From assembly GCF_002161595.1 (NCBI RefSeq), contig NZ_NFID01000001.1, positions 310,001-374,000 of the forward strand: a DNA stretch of 64,000 bases. The letters run 5' to 3'. The DNA comes from Gemmiger sp. An50 (GTDB lineage Bacteria > Bacillota > Clostridia > Oscillospirales > Ruminococcaceae). Positions 32,806 to 41,986 of this stretch are shown piece after piece. The position numbers and the translations under genes were made by a program. The notes under the pieces are model-generated. The model did not search any database. It saw only the letters and a program-made list of their open reading frames with translations, and was not told the DNA's origin. Position 1 is the first letter of the stretch. Every line of letters begins with the position of its first letter.

Positions 32806-34338
32806 TCATTTGTGAGCTGCCAAACTGTCCCTTATCTTAAATTCAACATCCACCCGTTTATCAGGGTAAACATAAATCTTATCAATCAGAAGATCAACCA
32901 ATTCCGAAGTCAGCCCATCGCTTTCCGTCAGCATCCGGGAAATATCCATCTGCTGGCGCTGGTGCTGCCGTTCTTCCTGTTCGGCTTCAAGACGGGCCAT
33001 GACAACCGCTTTGGTATTCTGCACTTCCAACAGCCTTTCACTGATCTGCTCTTTTTGCTCCTTGTATTTCGGGAGCGGAATCCCCCCGGAAACAAGCGAT
33101 TCATACAGCTTCCGCTTTTCTTCCTGCAGTTCAAAAACCTGCCGGTCAAAGTCAGCTTGACGTAAAGTAACGGTATCTACCTTACGGAGATCCGCTAAGC
33201 TGTCAACGCCAAATGCTACCTGGAACTGTTTGCACAGTAATTCATAAACAAGCTGGTTCAGTTCTTTTTCTCGGATATGAATATTATAACAGTCCAGTGA
33301 AGGAATCGTGCTGGAAAAGCGGCACCGGTAAGATGTCCCGTTTGCCAGGTGCAGGGCATGTTTACAGCATCCACAGATAACCTTCCCACGCAGGAGATAG
33401 TTGTGCTTTTTCCTGTTTGGAATCTTAAAACGCTGAATAGAGGCATTGGCCTTTGAAAAGATTTCCTCATTCACCAGCGGTATATGATGGTTCGGTATTT
33501 TGATCCAGTCGCTTTCCTCTTTGCTCCGCATCTTGTGGCCGCCAATTTCCGTAACCTCTCTTTTGCCAATCACATAAGTGCCCATATATCGTTCGTCAGC
33601 AAGAATCCGAAGCACCGTAGAATTGCACCACATTCCGTGAGTTCTTGAAACATCGTGTGTCTTAATTCCTTTTCGGGCCTTATGTTCTCCGGGCGTGGGA
33701 ATTTGCTGACGGGAAAGCTCCCGTGCAATATCGGCTGCGTTCATGCCATTTACGGCATATTCAAAAATTTTCTGGACTACTTCGGAAGTCTCCGGGTCCT
33801 GCACCATCCGTCCGTTTTCCCCTTTGCGATAACCGTAAGGGCAGATTTTACTTTGGTATTCGCCACGCTGGAATTTCAGGTATTTGGCCGTTTTGGTCTT
33901 TACCGACATATCACGGCTGTAATACTCACTGATTAAATACTTGAAGGCGACTTCCATACCTCCGGTATCACCTTTTAACTTTTGGGTGTCAAAATCATCA
34001 TTGACAGAGATAAAGCGGGTATGAAACAGCGGAAATACCCGCTCGATAAAGTAGCCGGTTTCCAAACTGTTGCGACCAAACCGGGAAAAATCTTTTACCA
34101 TGATACAGTCAATCCGATTGGCCCGTACCAGGTCAAGTAATTCCTGCACCGCAGGGCGCTCGAAGTTTGCCCCGCTGTACCCGTTATCTACAAACTCCAT
34201 AAGTTCCGCATTGGCATATTCAGGCAGTTCAGAGGCATATTCCCGAAGGATGCTTCGCTGGCTGGAAATACTCATACTATCTGTTTTGGCATCCTCCAAA
34301 GAAAGACGGATATAAAGAGCAATCATATATTTTTTCAT
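32806..34338 (-). CDS. Large serine recombinase 1 of 3
   Basis: A 510-aa protein. The N-terminal resolvase domain has the catalytic Ser in LYIRLS (residue 13), QRSILREYA, and the Arg motif VKDFSRFGRNSLETGYFIE. The recombinase domain follows from about residue 160, then a zinc ribbon (VICGCCKHAL with distal Cys pairs) at about 320, and a coiled-coil C-terminus. It overlaps the preceding recombinase by 4 nt, so three are translationally coupled. All catalytic residues are present. It probably integrates/excises element B alone or with its two neighbours. Confidence 0.9.
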   Translation of the reverse strand: MKKYMIALYIRLSLEDAKTDSMSISSQRSILREYASELPEYANAELMEFVDNGYSGANFERPAVQELLDLVRANRIDCIMVKDFSRFGRNSLETGYFIERVFPLFHTRFISVNDDFDTQKLKGDTGGMEVAFKYLISEYYSRDMSVKTKTAKYLKFQRGEYQSKICPYGYRKGENGRMVQDPETSEVVQKIFEYAVNGMNAADIARELSRQQIPTPGEHKARKGIKTHDVSRTHGMWCNSTVLRILADERYMGTYVIGKREVTEIGGHKMRSKEESDWIKIPNHHIPLVNEEIFSKANASIQRFKIPNRKKHNYLLRGKVICGCCKHALHLANGTSYRCRFSSTIPSLDCYNIHIREKELNQLVYELLCKQFQVAFGVDSLADLRKVDTVTLRQADFDRQVFELQEEKRKLYESLVSGGIPLPKYKEQKEQISERLLEVQNTKAVVMARLEAEQEERQHQRQQMDISRMLTESDGLTSELVDLLIDKIYVYPDKRVDVEFKIRDSLAAHK

Positions 34339-35966
34339 TCTGCCGCCGCCTCCTTAAACGCCTCAAATTCCGTGCGGAATGTAAATTTTACATCTACCTG
34401 TTTATTCGGGTAGACCGTGATCCGCTCAATCAAACGCTCAATGAGGGCGGCAGTCAGGGAGCCTCCGGCCAAAAGTTCCTGCTCGTCTTTTTCCAGGTGC
34501 TTGCACTTTTCGGCCTGCTTCTGACGGGCGGCAGACTGGTTTTCATAAGAGGAAAGCTCTTTTTGGGCCGCCTGCATCTGTTCTTCGTAAGTCGCTTTCA
34601 AGACGAAATATTCTTCGCTGTCAATCGCTCCGTTCATCAGATTTTCATAAAGAGTCTGCAAAAACTCACGGCTTTGGTTAAGCTGTAACTTTGCCCGGTT
34701 AATTTTCTCACGGGTGGCAGCCTCTTTTTCCTGCTTTTGAATGTTGTCGTTCAGAAGCAGTGCGTAATCCCCCAGGACGGCAGCAAGTTCCCTTTTAAGA
34801 ATGTCCAGCACCGTTGCGATCAGCTCGGTTTCGCTGATGGAAACACCAGCGCATTTATCTTTATGTACCCTGGTAGGGGTCAGACAGTGGAAGCGATACA
34901 CTCCATGAGAACGCTGCCGGTGCAGGCTTCTCCCGCAGTCTCCACAGAAAATCCGCCCCTTGAAAATATTGGGCGTATATGGAATAACCGGATGCTTCTT
35001 GCTTTCCTCGGCCACTTCTGCCCGGTACTTCTGGACAGCATCAAAAATCTCTCTGGAAACAATAGGCTCATGGGTGCCAGTAACCACAATCAGGTTTTCC
35101 TCGCCTGCGGGCACCTGCCGGTGAAGAACGGTTTTTGTCCGCCCTTGCACCATGTCGCCGGTATATTTATCTTCCTTCAAAATCTTGGCAACTGTCCAGG
35201 TCTGCCAGTAGCCGCGCCCGGCTAACGCCTGATGGGTGATCTCCCCGGTCTGCATCTTATATTTTCCGGGAGAGGGGTAGTTTCCTTCATTAAGCAAAAG
35301 CACAATCCGGTTGAGGGGGACTTTCTCATAAGCCCACTGAAAAATCTGGCGTACCACAGGAGCCGCCACAGGATCAATAATCAATTTGTGGCAGTCATCA
35401 GGGTCTTTCATATATCCAAATGGCGCCCTGCCACCCACATACTTGCCCTCTTTCATATCCTGACGGGCTTGGGCCTTTATCTTACGTCCTATGTCCAGAG
35501 CATAGGCTTCGTTAATCATATTTTTCAGCGGAAGGATAATACCGCCGTGGAGATTATCAGGGTTTTCAGAGTCAAATTGATCCGTAACGCTGATGAACCG
35601 GACATTATGGGAAGGGAAATACCGCTCAATGTAATATCCCGTGTCAATGGCATTGCGTCCCAGGCGTGAAAGGTCTTTGACGATCACACAGCCTACTTTA
35701 CCGGATTCAATATCCGAAAGCATCCGTTGGAAGCCGTCGCGGTTGAAATTCGTTCCAGTTGCTCCATTGTCAATATAAATGTCATAAAGACGCAGTTCAG
35801 GTTTTCCCAATAGGAATTTTTCGAGAACCAGCTTTTGCGTTTCGATAGAATTTCCACGTTTATTGTTATCCTCCACAGACAGCCGGATATACAGCGCCGT
35901 GCTGATAAACGGGGAAGCAGGCATGGCAGCCTGCGCCATAGTATGTTTCCTGCTCTTTCTCGCCAT
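34335..35966 (-). CDS. Large serine recombinase 2 of 3
   Basis: A 543-aa protein with LYIRLS (catalytic Ser near residue 29), NSIETQKLVLEKFL, VKDLSRLGRNAIDTGYYIE, a recombinase domain, and a zinc ribbon at about 335 (RIFCGDCGRSLHRQ ... CAGVSI). A long coiled coil occupies about 400-500. Its catalytic residues are intact. It lies 1 nt from recombinase 3 and overlaps recombinase 1 by 4 nt; the three share architecture but are divergent in sequence. Confidence 0.9.
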   Translation of the reverse strand: MARKSRKHTMAQAAMPASPFISTALYIRLSVEDNNKRGNSIETQKLVLEKFLLGKPELRLYDIYIDNGATGTNFNRDGFQRMLSDIESGKVGCVIVKDLSRLGRNAIDTGYYIERYFPSHNVRFISVTDQFDSENPDNLHGGIILPLKNMINEAYALDIGRKIKAQARQDMKEGKYVGGRAPFGYMKDPDDCHKLIIDPVAAPVVRQIFQWAYEKVPLNRIVLLLNEGNYPSPGKYKMQTGEITHQALAGRGYWQTWTVAKILKEDKYTGDMVQGRTKTVLHRQVPAGEENLIVVTGTHEPIVSREIFDAVQKYRAEVAEESKKHPVIPYTPNIFKGRIFCGDCGRSLHRQRSHGVYRFHCLTPTRVHKDKCAGVSISETELIATVLDILKRELAAVLGDYALLLNDNIQKQEKEAATREKINRAKLQLNQSREFLQTLYENLMNGAIDSEEYFVLKATYEEQMQAAQKELSSYENQSAARQKQAEKCKHLEKDEQELLAGGSLTAALIERLIERITVYPNKQVDVKFTFRTEFEAFKEAAAE

Positions 35967-35967
35967 T

Positions 35968-37587
35968 TCAGACCACCATCCTTTCCTGTACCGGCGTAAT
36001 CAGGGCGAGGGCTTTTTCATATTCGTCCTGATAATTAAATTGAATCTGCAATTCGTCTTTTCCCAGCACTGTAATCACCTGCACAAGCTGGATCACCGCC
36101 TTGCGGTCCAGTTCTTCCAGATCGGAAAAACGCCTGAAATTCTCAATCCAGCGATTCCGCTCACTCCGGTTTTCCATTACATCGGTCCGTTTCTCCTTAA
36201 GGGCGGCAACCGCCTGTTCCAGTTGGGTGATACGGGCACTGTAACTGCTTTTGTTATAAAGGAACTCCGACTTGTCCAGAAAGCCGTTTACCATGCTCTC
36301 ATACAGTTTCATCTTATATTGACGGATCTGCTCCAACTGCTGCTCATTTTGGGCGATCTGCCGCGAATACTCTTTGATAAGTTCACGGTTGATACGGCTC
36401 TGGTCTATGCCGGATAAGATTTCATCCAGAGAGACTACATTGGCAATAAACCCTTTCAGGCTGTCCCGCACGCACTCCATCAGCTCATGTTCCTTTACCA
36501 TGACCGGATGGGCGCAGCCGTTCTTCTTTCCGGTGGGACAATAGTAATAGTGATATTCTTTGTCTTTGTAGCGGTTCGTTTTGCGTACCATCCGGCTGCC
36601 GCAGCAACCGCAGACCAGTATGCCGGAAAACAGATAGACTTTATCTTTTTGGGGAGATGTACGGGTGTCCAGGTTGCGAATCCTTTGCACCAGGTCAAAA
36701 TCATTCCGATCAATAATGGCTTCGTGAGCATTTTCCACGCGAATCCACTCGGAGGAAGGGCGGCTCTCCATCTCTTTCAGTTTGAAGTGCTGAGAACCCT
36801 TTCGGCCCTGAACTAGCGTGCCGGTATAAGTTTCATCCTGCAAGATCCGGGTGACGGTATTGGCCGACCACCGGCAATCCTTCCGGTCTGTATAGCCTTT
36901 CTTGGCATGGGGAAGGCCATAATACTTTTTATATGCCAAAGGAGAGAGCGTACCCAGCCGGTTCAGCTCATTTGCGATAGCGTAGGGGCTGAATCCTTCC
37001 AGGCGCATCCTGAAAATGCTCCGCACCACCTGGGCAGCATATTCGTCTACTACAAGAAGATTATGGTTATCTTCGGATTTACGATAGCCGTAAACCGGGA
37101 AAGCTCCAACGAAATCCCCATTCTTACGCTTAGTTTCCAGGGAACTTCTCGTTTTGATGGAAATATCCCGTGCATAGGCTTCATTCATAATGTTCTTTAC
37201 TGATACAGTCAGGTCATCGCCTGCACTCTCATTGAGAGTATCAATATTGTCATTGATGGCAATAAACCTCACGCCATAGGCCGGAAAGACACGGCGCATA
37301 TAGCGGCCAGTCTCAATATACTCACGGCCAAGACGGGAAAGGTCTTTGACGATGACACAGTTGATCTTTCCCTCCATGATGTCATCCATCATTTCTTTAA
37401 AAGCCGGACGGTCAAAGATAACCCCGCTGTACCCATCGTCTACCTTTTCGGAAACCAGCTCGATTTCCGGGTGACGGCTCACGAAATCTTCGATCAGCTT
37501 TCGTTGATTGCCGACACTGTTGCTTTCATTTGATTTGTCATCCGTATAAGATAAGCGGATATATTTGGCAGCTTTATAAACCTGCAT
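35968..37587 (-). CDS. Large serine recombinase 3 of 3 (first in operon)
   Basis: A 539-aa protein with AAKYIRLSYTDD (catalytic Ser near residue 13), QRKLIEDFV, VKDLSRLGREYIETGRYMR, a zinc ribbon near 340 (LVCGCCGSRMVRK ... YYCPTGKKNGCAH) and a coiled-coil tail. It is the promoter-proximal member of the three-recombinase operon, preceded by AAAGGAGTG. The catalytic residues are intact. A triple recombinase operon suggests that heteromeric or division-of-labour recombination is possible. Confidence 0.9.
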   Translation of the reverse strand: MQVYKAAKYIRLSYTDDKSNESNSVGNQRKLIEDFVSRHPEIELVSEKVDDGYSGVIFDRPAFKEMMDDIMEGKINCVIVKDLSRLGREYIETGRYMRRVFPAYGVRFIAINDNIDTLNESAGDDLTVSVKNIMNEAYARDISIKTRSSLETKRKNGDFVGAFPVYGYRKSEDNHNLLVVDEYAAQVVRSIFRMRLEGFSPYAIANELNRLGTLSPLAYKKYYGLPHAKKGYTDRKDCRWSANTVTRILQDETYTGTLVQGRKGSQHFKLKEMESRPSSEWIRVENAHEAIIDRNDFDLVQRIRNLDTRTSPQKDKVYLFSGILVCGCCGSRMVRKTNRYKDKEYHYYYCPTGKKNGCAHPVMVKEHELMECVRDSLKGFIANVVSLDEILSGIDQSRINRELIKEYSRQIAQNEQQLEQIRQYKMKLYESMVNGFLDKSEFLYNKSSYSARITQLEQAVAALKEKRTDVMENRSERNRWIENFRRFSDLEELDRKAVIQLVQVITVLGKDELQIQFNYQDEYEKALALITPVQERMVV

Positions 37588-37731
37588 AGAAAAACACTCC
37601 TTTCATCACGGAAAAATCCCCGCAATTCAAGGAGTGCAGTCTGCGTATCGGTATTCAATTCCTTTTCCATGTTTATTATAACGCTCCATGCGGGAAAAAT
37701 CAGCCCCCAAAATAAAAAATATCAATGATTT

Positions 37732-37962
37732 TCAGCGTAGGATTCCGCGGAGGCATTCTTCCAGGGTAGCGCCTCCCTGAGAAAAACTTGCCCTGACAAC
37801 AAATCCACCGCATTTGAAATGATACGGGTCCCGGATCTGCCGGACAAACTCGGCAATCCTTTCTTCCCGCGGCAGGTCCTTATTGACAGATACATCCCGG
37901 ATGTCGGCAAGTCTGTCTGCTTCCGGGGTATGTATGACCGTATAGGCCGGTGTTTGAGTCAT
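37732..37962 (-). CDS. DUF6870 family small ICE protein
   Basis: ATG 37962 follows GAAAGGAGC; 76 aa. The sequence matches the small clostridial ICE family I remember as DUF6870: RDVSVNKDLPREERIAEFV, RQIRDPYHFKCGGFVV, then GATLEECL. It lies between the non-coding region and the recombinase operon. Function unknown. Confidence 0.7.
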   Translation of the reverse strand: MTQTPAYTVIHTPEADRLADIRDVSVNKDLPREERIAEFVRQIRDPYHFKCGGFVVRASFSQGGATLEECLRGILR

Positions 37963-38612
37963 AACAACAGCTCCTTTCTTTTCATACAGGATCATCAAAA
38001 TCACATGAATAAGGCCGGACACACGAAAAGAGCGGCCCGGCCTCATGGTATCTGATTTCGATTTTATAAGAATCCATGCCGCTGCTCGAAAATCAAAACA
38101 ACGGCATGGATGTTTTCTTAGTAGCTTGCCGTATTTGCCACGCCCCCCGGCAGGCCCTTTTCCGGGCCGGGGATGCCACAGGCTGCGGCCAGCTTTACCG
38201 CATCATAGCCCTGCTTGTGCCGTCGCTTCGCCAGAGCTAACGAACACAGAAGGGACTCCCCCCAAGTCTTTGACGGGTCGTGAGAAAGTATCATTATACC
38301 CTGTATCAGTCATCGCGTCTGGCCTGCCACAGCCAGATCAATGGATAGCGTAGATCGCTCGGACGGCTGGGCTTCATCACCTCCTTAAAGCCGCCTGTCA
38401 TCGCGCCGCTCTATTTGCCGCTCGGAATACAGGGAAAGTACCTATGGCACCGTATATGCAGTTTTCAAGGTCCAGATGAAGGATTGGGAGCTTGTCTGCA
38501 TATACAGGTGGGTGTGGCACCGTTGAAGGTTCTCACTCACCGAAATGGCATTGTCCCCAAAAATTGTCCTTCTATAAGTCGTGACATTTTCGGGGGTAAA
38601 TTTATAGGGGGT
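37963..38612 (-). other. 650-nt non-coding region of element B, structured-RNA candidate
   Basis: No supported gene. On the minus strand, in transcription order after the sigma gene: ACCTTGAAAACTGCATA (38471-38455), AGGGTATAATGATACT (38302-38287), a 10-bp hairpin (38111-38072, ATCCATGCCG arms) and AAATCGAAATCAGA (38064-38051), which is perfectly complementary to the 5' arm of the sigma-leader hairpin. The first two motifs match those in the element A gap at 15/17 and 13/16 positions. The arrangement suggests a conserved untranslated RNA module. Confidence 0.5.
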
Positions 38613-39038
38613 TTAGAAATTTTCTTCTAAAATTTTTTCCAGACGCAGAAGTCCGCGCCGAATACTTTCATGGACAGCATGGAGAGAAACACCTTCCATC
38701 TTGGCAATATCCATCAGGGTAATGCCGAGAATATAGTGAGCGTACACACGCTGGCGTTGTTTCTCTGGCAATGAAGAAATCGCCTGGTACAGCCGTTCTT
38801 CCTCCAGGTGCCTTTCTACGATCTCCTGCAGCGTTGGGGTAAAAAGAACAGCTTCGCGTTCAATATCATCCCCATAATCAAGAGAAAGGAATGCCTTATG
38901 CCGGTATGTACGGCGGCGATATGCCACTTCTTTTCGCTGATATTCTACCAGCACATCTACAACCTCATCGGGCAGGCTGATAAACAGATCCGTTTTATAT
39001 ATTTCCGGGTAAAATTCCCGCAGATTGATTTCTTTCAT
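38613..39038 (-). CDS. Sigma-70-family factor of element B
   Basis: ATG 39038 is preceded by GGAGGATTACC; 141 aa. Residues about 75-141 are a sigma region 4 (LEEERLYQAISSLPEKQRQR, VYAHYILGITLMDIAKMEGV, SLHAVHESIRRGLLRLEKIL). The N-terminal half is basic with a YRRRTYRHKAFLSLDYGDD segment. It is typical of element-encoded sigma-like regulators. Its ribosome site lies in a 16-bp hairpin at 39045-39094. Confidence 0.8.
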   Translation of the reverse strand: MKEINLREFYPEIYKTDLFISLPDEVVDVLVEYQRKEVAYRRRTYRHKAFLSLDYGDDIEREAVLFTPTLQEIVERHLEEERLYQAISSLPEKQRQRVYAHYILGITLMDIAKMEGVSLHAVHESIRRGLLRLEKILEENF

Positions 39039-39044
39039 GGTAAT

Positions 39045-39094
39045 CCTCCAATTTCGATTTTTGAGTGGGTTAATGGGCAAATCGAAATCAGAGG
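39045..39094 (-). promoter_or_regulatory. Shine-Dalgarno-sequestering hairpin of sigma gene B
   Basis: On the minus strand CCTCTGATTTCGATTT pairs with AAATCGAAATTGGAGG (16 bp, two G-U) across an 18-nt loop. The 3' arm ends in the GGAGG used by the sigma start at 39038. The 5' arm is also perfectly complementary over 14 nt to 38064-38051, 1.0 kb downstream, as in element A. Confidence 0.65.
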
Positions 39095-39466
39095 GGCGGT
39101 GACCTACACCGTACAGGTCCGGCGGCAGGCTTGTCCTGCGCCTTATTTGTAAAAAAGAGCGCCCACCGTACAGCGGTAAGCTGCGCCTGTCGTATTCCGT
39201 CACCATCTGACGGAGCAGAATGGAAAATGCAAAATCCTGTCGAATGGAAAAACCCCGCAATCCATCGCAGGATTACGGGGTTTGAATCTCTTTTATATGA
39301 CCGGCTATGTCGAGGCCGGTATTCTGACCTCGGCAGCATTTTCCATGCCCTCCTTTATTGAAGGAGAGCAGAGTTACCTATTATGTCCACCTCCCTCATT
39401 TTGGGGCATTATATAGGGATAAATGCTATAATTCTTCCAGAAGCGTCATGGTTTTACTGAATTTAA
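39095..39466. other. Intergenic stretch with terminator, no convincing gene
   Basis: At 39251-39283 AACCCCG-AATCC pairs with GGATT-CGGGGTT; on the minus strand it is followed by GGGGTTTTTCC, a rho-independent terminator for transcripts coming from the winged-helix gene. Other short GC-rich inverted repeats lie near 39115-39140. Frames here have no ribosome sites; I see no gene. Confidence 0.5.
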
Positions 39467-39522
39467 TCAACAATACATGACAAAATCAGGCATTATCCAC
39501 ACAGCAGAAAAAACGAAAATTT

Positions 39523-39550
39523 AAGGGTGCGGCAGAAATACCGCACCCTT
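39523..39550 (-). terminator. Hairpin terminator after winged-helix copy 1
   Basis: AAGGGTGCGG, an 8-nt loop and CCGCACCCTT lie 1 nt beyond the gene's stop on the minus strand. The same hairpin follows copy 2 (46186-46212) and copy 4 (59271-59299). Confidence 0.6.
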
Positions 39551-39551
39551 T

Positions 39552-40057
39552 CTATACATCAAATTTATAGCCCACACCATAGACGCTTTTCACATAATCC
39601 GGCAAGTCGGGGGCAACCCGGAGCTTCTTTCGCAGATTGCTTATATGGTTGTTGATCGCTTTCCGGGAATAGTAGGAATAATCCTCATGCCATACCAGAT
39701 CCAGGAACATTTCATAAGTGAACACCCGCTTTGGGTTCAGTATGAGCAAAGCGAAGATTTCAAATTCCTTGACCGTCAGCGGAATTATCTGGCTCCGTAC
39801 AGTAACAAGGCGCTGCTCTAAGCAGAAATATAAAGCACCTTCCCGGATTTCTGTCAACGGCTGATCTGCCTGCGGCGGGATAAAATACTGGCCTCGAAGA
39901 AGTGTAGAGTATGGGACATCAGCCGGAATATTGCCAGCATCATAGTCACGAACAAACTGAGCCAGTTCCTTCTTTTGGCAGGGAGAAAGCAGAGCAAAGA
40001 GCTTTTCACCGATTTGTCTGCCAGAATCTTTTAAATCCAGTACGGCTAATTTCCCAT
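39552..40057 (-). CDS. Winged-helix (OmpR/PhoB-type) protein, copy 1, apparently expressed by -1 frameshift
   Basis: The well-placed start (AGGAGGTGACAATATT then ATG at 40057) reads only ATG GGA AAT TAG. The protein is in the -1 frame, reached by slippage on G GGA AAT; ATG to stop is 506 nt, which fits only with a -1 shift. The frameshifted 168-aa product begins MGNLAVLDLKDSGRQIG, has a helical domain to about 60, and an OmpR-type winged helix from about 90 (IPLTVKEFEIFALLI, NNHISNLRKKLRV, SVYGVGYKF). There is no receiver domain. Non-shift alternatives start at CTG, or at TTG about 66 codons in, giving only the DNA-binding domain (39857). It directly follows a receiver-only gene. Confidence 0.75.
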
Positions 40058-40092
40058 AATATTGTCACCTCCTTAGCGTTCGATAGGCAATA

Positions 40093-40446
40093 TCAGATTT
40101 CAAAATTCACCAGTGCTTTTATTTTAGTAATCAAATTACATTCAGTTTTACAGCAGTAAGCACCGCCATAAAATTGGGCCTGTTGTTTTATCAGGTAATC
40201 ATCATCACAAGTCATAAGCAGAAAAGGAACAGAGATTCCTTTATGGCGTATATCTTCGAGCAAATCCAATCCTGTGCCGTCCTTCATATTATAATCAGAA
40301 CAAATTGCTTCGACTTTTTGATATTCCAGCAATCGCAACGCATCTTTTACCCCTGTTGCTGTATAAACCTCAAAATACTTTTCTAAAGCAGAGGTCAAAA
40401 AACCTAAAAAATCCAAATTGTCGTCTATGACAAGCAATTTTTTCAT
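40093..40446 (-). CDS. Receiver-only response regulator protein
   Basis: A 117-aa stand-alone REC domain: acidic pair LLVIDDNLDF, phosphoacceptor Asp in ICSDYNMKDGTG, Thr in LLMTCDD, and CCKTE where KP is usual, so the switch loop is atypical. AAAGGGG precedes the ATG. It ends 35 nt before winged-helix copy 1, so receiver and DNA-binding parts are neighbouring but separate polypeptides. It could work as a phospho-relay partner of module I's kinase. Confidence 0.8.
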   Translation of the reverse strand: MKKLLVIDDNLDFLGFLTSALEKYFEVYTATGVKDALRLLEYQKVEAICSDYNMKDGTGLDLLEDIRHKGISVPFLLMTCDDDYLIKQQAQFYGGAYCCKTECNLITKIKALVNFEI

Positions 40447-40510
40447 TAACTTCCCCTTTCTATCAGCTCCTTACTGTGTTCCTATCTGGTTGGTAGTTAG
40501 ATAATCTGAA

Positions 40511-41242
40511 TTATTTTGCTTTCCTGTTCAGCCCTTTCAGAATGAAAAGCGCCAGAGCAGCACAGGCCAGCAGAACTATGATACCAATGAAAACCTGAAC
40601 CATATTTGCATCGTAATAGCCGGAGATATTGAAAACGGCTGTCATGGGATATACCGTTTTTAGCTGGCTGGACATACTTGCGAACAGCCCGGCGAACGAA
40701 TAAATTTCAGCAAATACCAGCGCCAGCCAGTAACCTTTTTTCATCCGGGCCACCAAAGCGATGATCGGAGAAATGGCAAGGAACACACCAATCCCGTCCA
40801 GAAGATATGTTTTCAGGTTTTCCAAAACAAGGCCAATGGAAAGAGCTTCAAAGTGTAAAACGGCCTCAACGAGAAAGGTAATCGCAAAAAGCAGAAGATA
40901 GATTAAGACGCTGAATACCAGAGCAAGCACCATTTTGGAGAGCGTCAGCTTCACTTCATCCACGGGAATGAGCCGCAGGGATTTTAGGGTGTCCTCCTGT
41001 TCCTCCCGGCAGATCATATAGCTTCCCAGCAGGGCAATGACCGCAGGCAGCACATAAAAGGTGGCGAGGGATTGGGCCGCTGTCATAAACCATCCGGCAC
41101 CGTCAATATAGCGGCTTTCATAAAATGTGAACTGCCCCTGTGCAAAGACAATCAACGCCACCATGACCGTTGCAAAACCGGCAATCCACAAAATTTTGGA
41201 ACGGCGGAGTTTCCGGCGCTCCGCCCAAAGTAAAAGCTCCAT
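40511..41242 (-). CDS. ABC-2 permease, lantibiotic-immunity type (LanG-like)
   Basis: A 243-aa membrane protein with about six hydrophobic segments (IAGFATVMVALIVFA, LPAVIALLGSYMI, VLIYLLLFAITFLV, IIVLLACAALALFIL). The EEQEDTLKSLRLIPV motif is typical of BcrB/LanE/LanG permeases. With the second permease (41255) and ATPase (41979) it should form an exporter or flippase protecting against membrane-active peptides or bacitracin-like compounds. Confidence 0.8.
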   Translation of the reverse strand: MELLLWAERRKLRRSKILWIAGFATVMVALIVFAQGQFTFYESRYIDGAGWFMTAAQSLATFYVLPAVIALLGSYMICREEQEDTLKSLRLIPVDEVKLTLSKMVLALVFSVLIYLLLFAITFLVEAVLHFEALSIGLVLENLKTYLLDGIGVFLAISPIIALVARMKKGYWLALVFAEIYSFAGLFASMSSQLKTVYPMTAVFNISGYYDANMVQVFIGIIVLLACAALALFILKGLNRKAK

Positions 41243-41254
41243 TTCAAATGCACC

Positions 41255-41986
41255 TCACTTTCTCTTTTTCAAAGCAGCCCCAGCCAGCAGGACAGAAGCA
41301 ACGCCCCACACGCCTATGCAAAGGAACGCCCCCGGAATATTGAGTGGCTGGGTAATTACGACACCCGGAATATCCCGCATAACAATGGCGGTCATGCTGG
41401 ACAGCGGATGCAGGTACATATTCACCATCAAGAGGATAAAGCCGAGGAATGTATAAACCAGTGTCAAGCAGACGGGAAGAATATACCCCTTTTGTGCTGC
41501 GGCAGCCGCCAGTATTGGCAGTACCGCAAAGGCGGTCAGCAGAGAGATTTCCATACACTTCCGCAGAAGATAAAGGACGCTCCCGCTGTCAAAGGCAATA
41601 TAGCCGGGCAGGACGCCGGTAAGGATGGACGCGGCTGCGGTAATCAGCATGAAGCAGACCGAGTACACCAGCACCACAGCAAATTTGCTGAAAAAGTACG
41701 CCATCTTATTGACCGGCACAATCCAGAGCTGTTTGAGCATATCATATTGGTTTTCGTTATACATCAGCATGGTACACAGCATCCCCAGCACCACCGGCAG
41801 GATAATCCACGGGGTATAGCTGAACGCCGTCCACTTGTAAAACTCGATGGGTTCCACGCCGGTTCCCTTAACACTTGCGAAGTAGAACACGGCGGCCAGC
41901 GGCATAAACAGAGCTGCCAGCAGCATGAGCCAGATAAACTTTCTCCGGCGCAGCTTTAGAAATTCAACCTGTATCAGTTTAAGCAA
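41255..41986 (-). CDS. ABC-2 permease, lantibiotic-immunity type (LanE-like)
   Basis: The frame is open further upstream, but that part is a shadow of the ATPase gene; TTG 41986 with GGGGGGAG just before gives LLKLIQVEFLKLRRRKFIWL, the normal start of this family, and 243 aa. It overlaps the ATPase end by 8 nt. Six membrane segments and NENQYDMLKQLWIVPV are typical of LanE/MutE permeases. Partner of the neighbouring permease and ATPase. Confidence 0.8.
   Translation of the reverse strand: MLKLIQVEFLKLRRRKFIWLMLLAALFMPLAAVFYFASVKGTGVEPIEFYKWTAFSYTPWIILPVVLGMLCTMLMYNENQYDMLKQLWIVPVNKMAYFFSKFAVVLVYSVCFMLITAAASILTGVLPGYIAFDSGSVLYLLRKCMEISLLTAFAVLPILAAAAAQKGYILPVCLTLVYTFLGFILLMVNMYLHPLSSMTAIVMRDIPGVVITQPLNIPGAFLCIGVWGVASVLLAGAALKKRK

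Larger units (their letters stand above)
39467..40076. repeat. 610-bp direct repeat, left copy (winged-helix copy 1 and its terminator)
   Basis: Bases 39467-40076 are almost identical to 46129-46739, from the shared TCAACAATA end through a terminator and the whole winged-helix gene to CCTCCTTAG. The two copies enclose cargo module I in the same orientation. Outside these limits the flanks differ. Confidence 0.8.
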
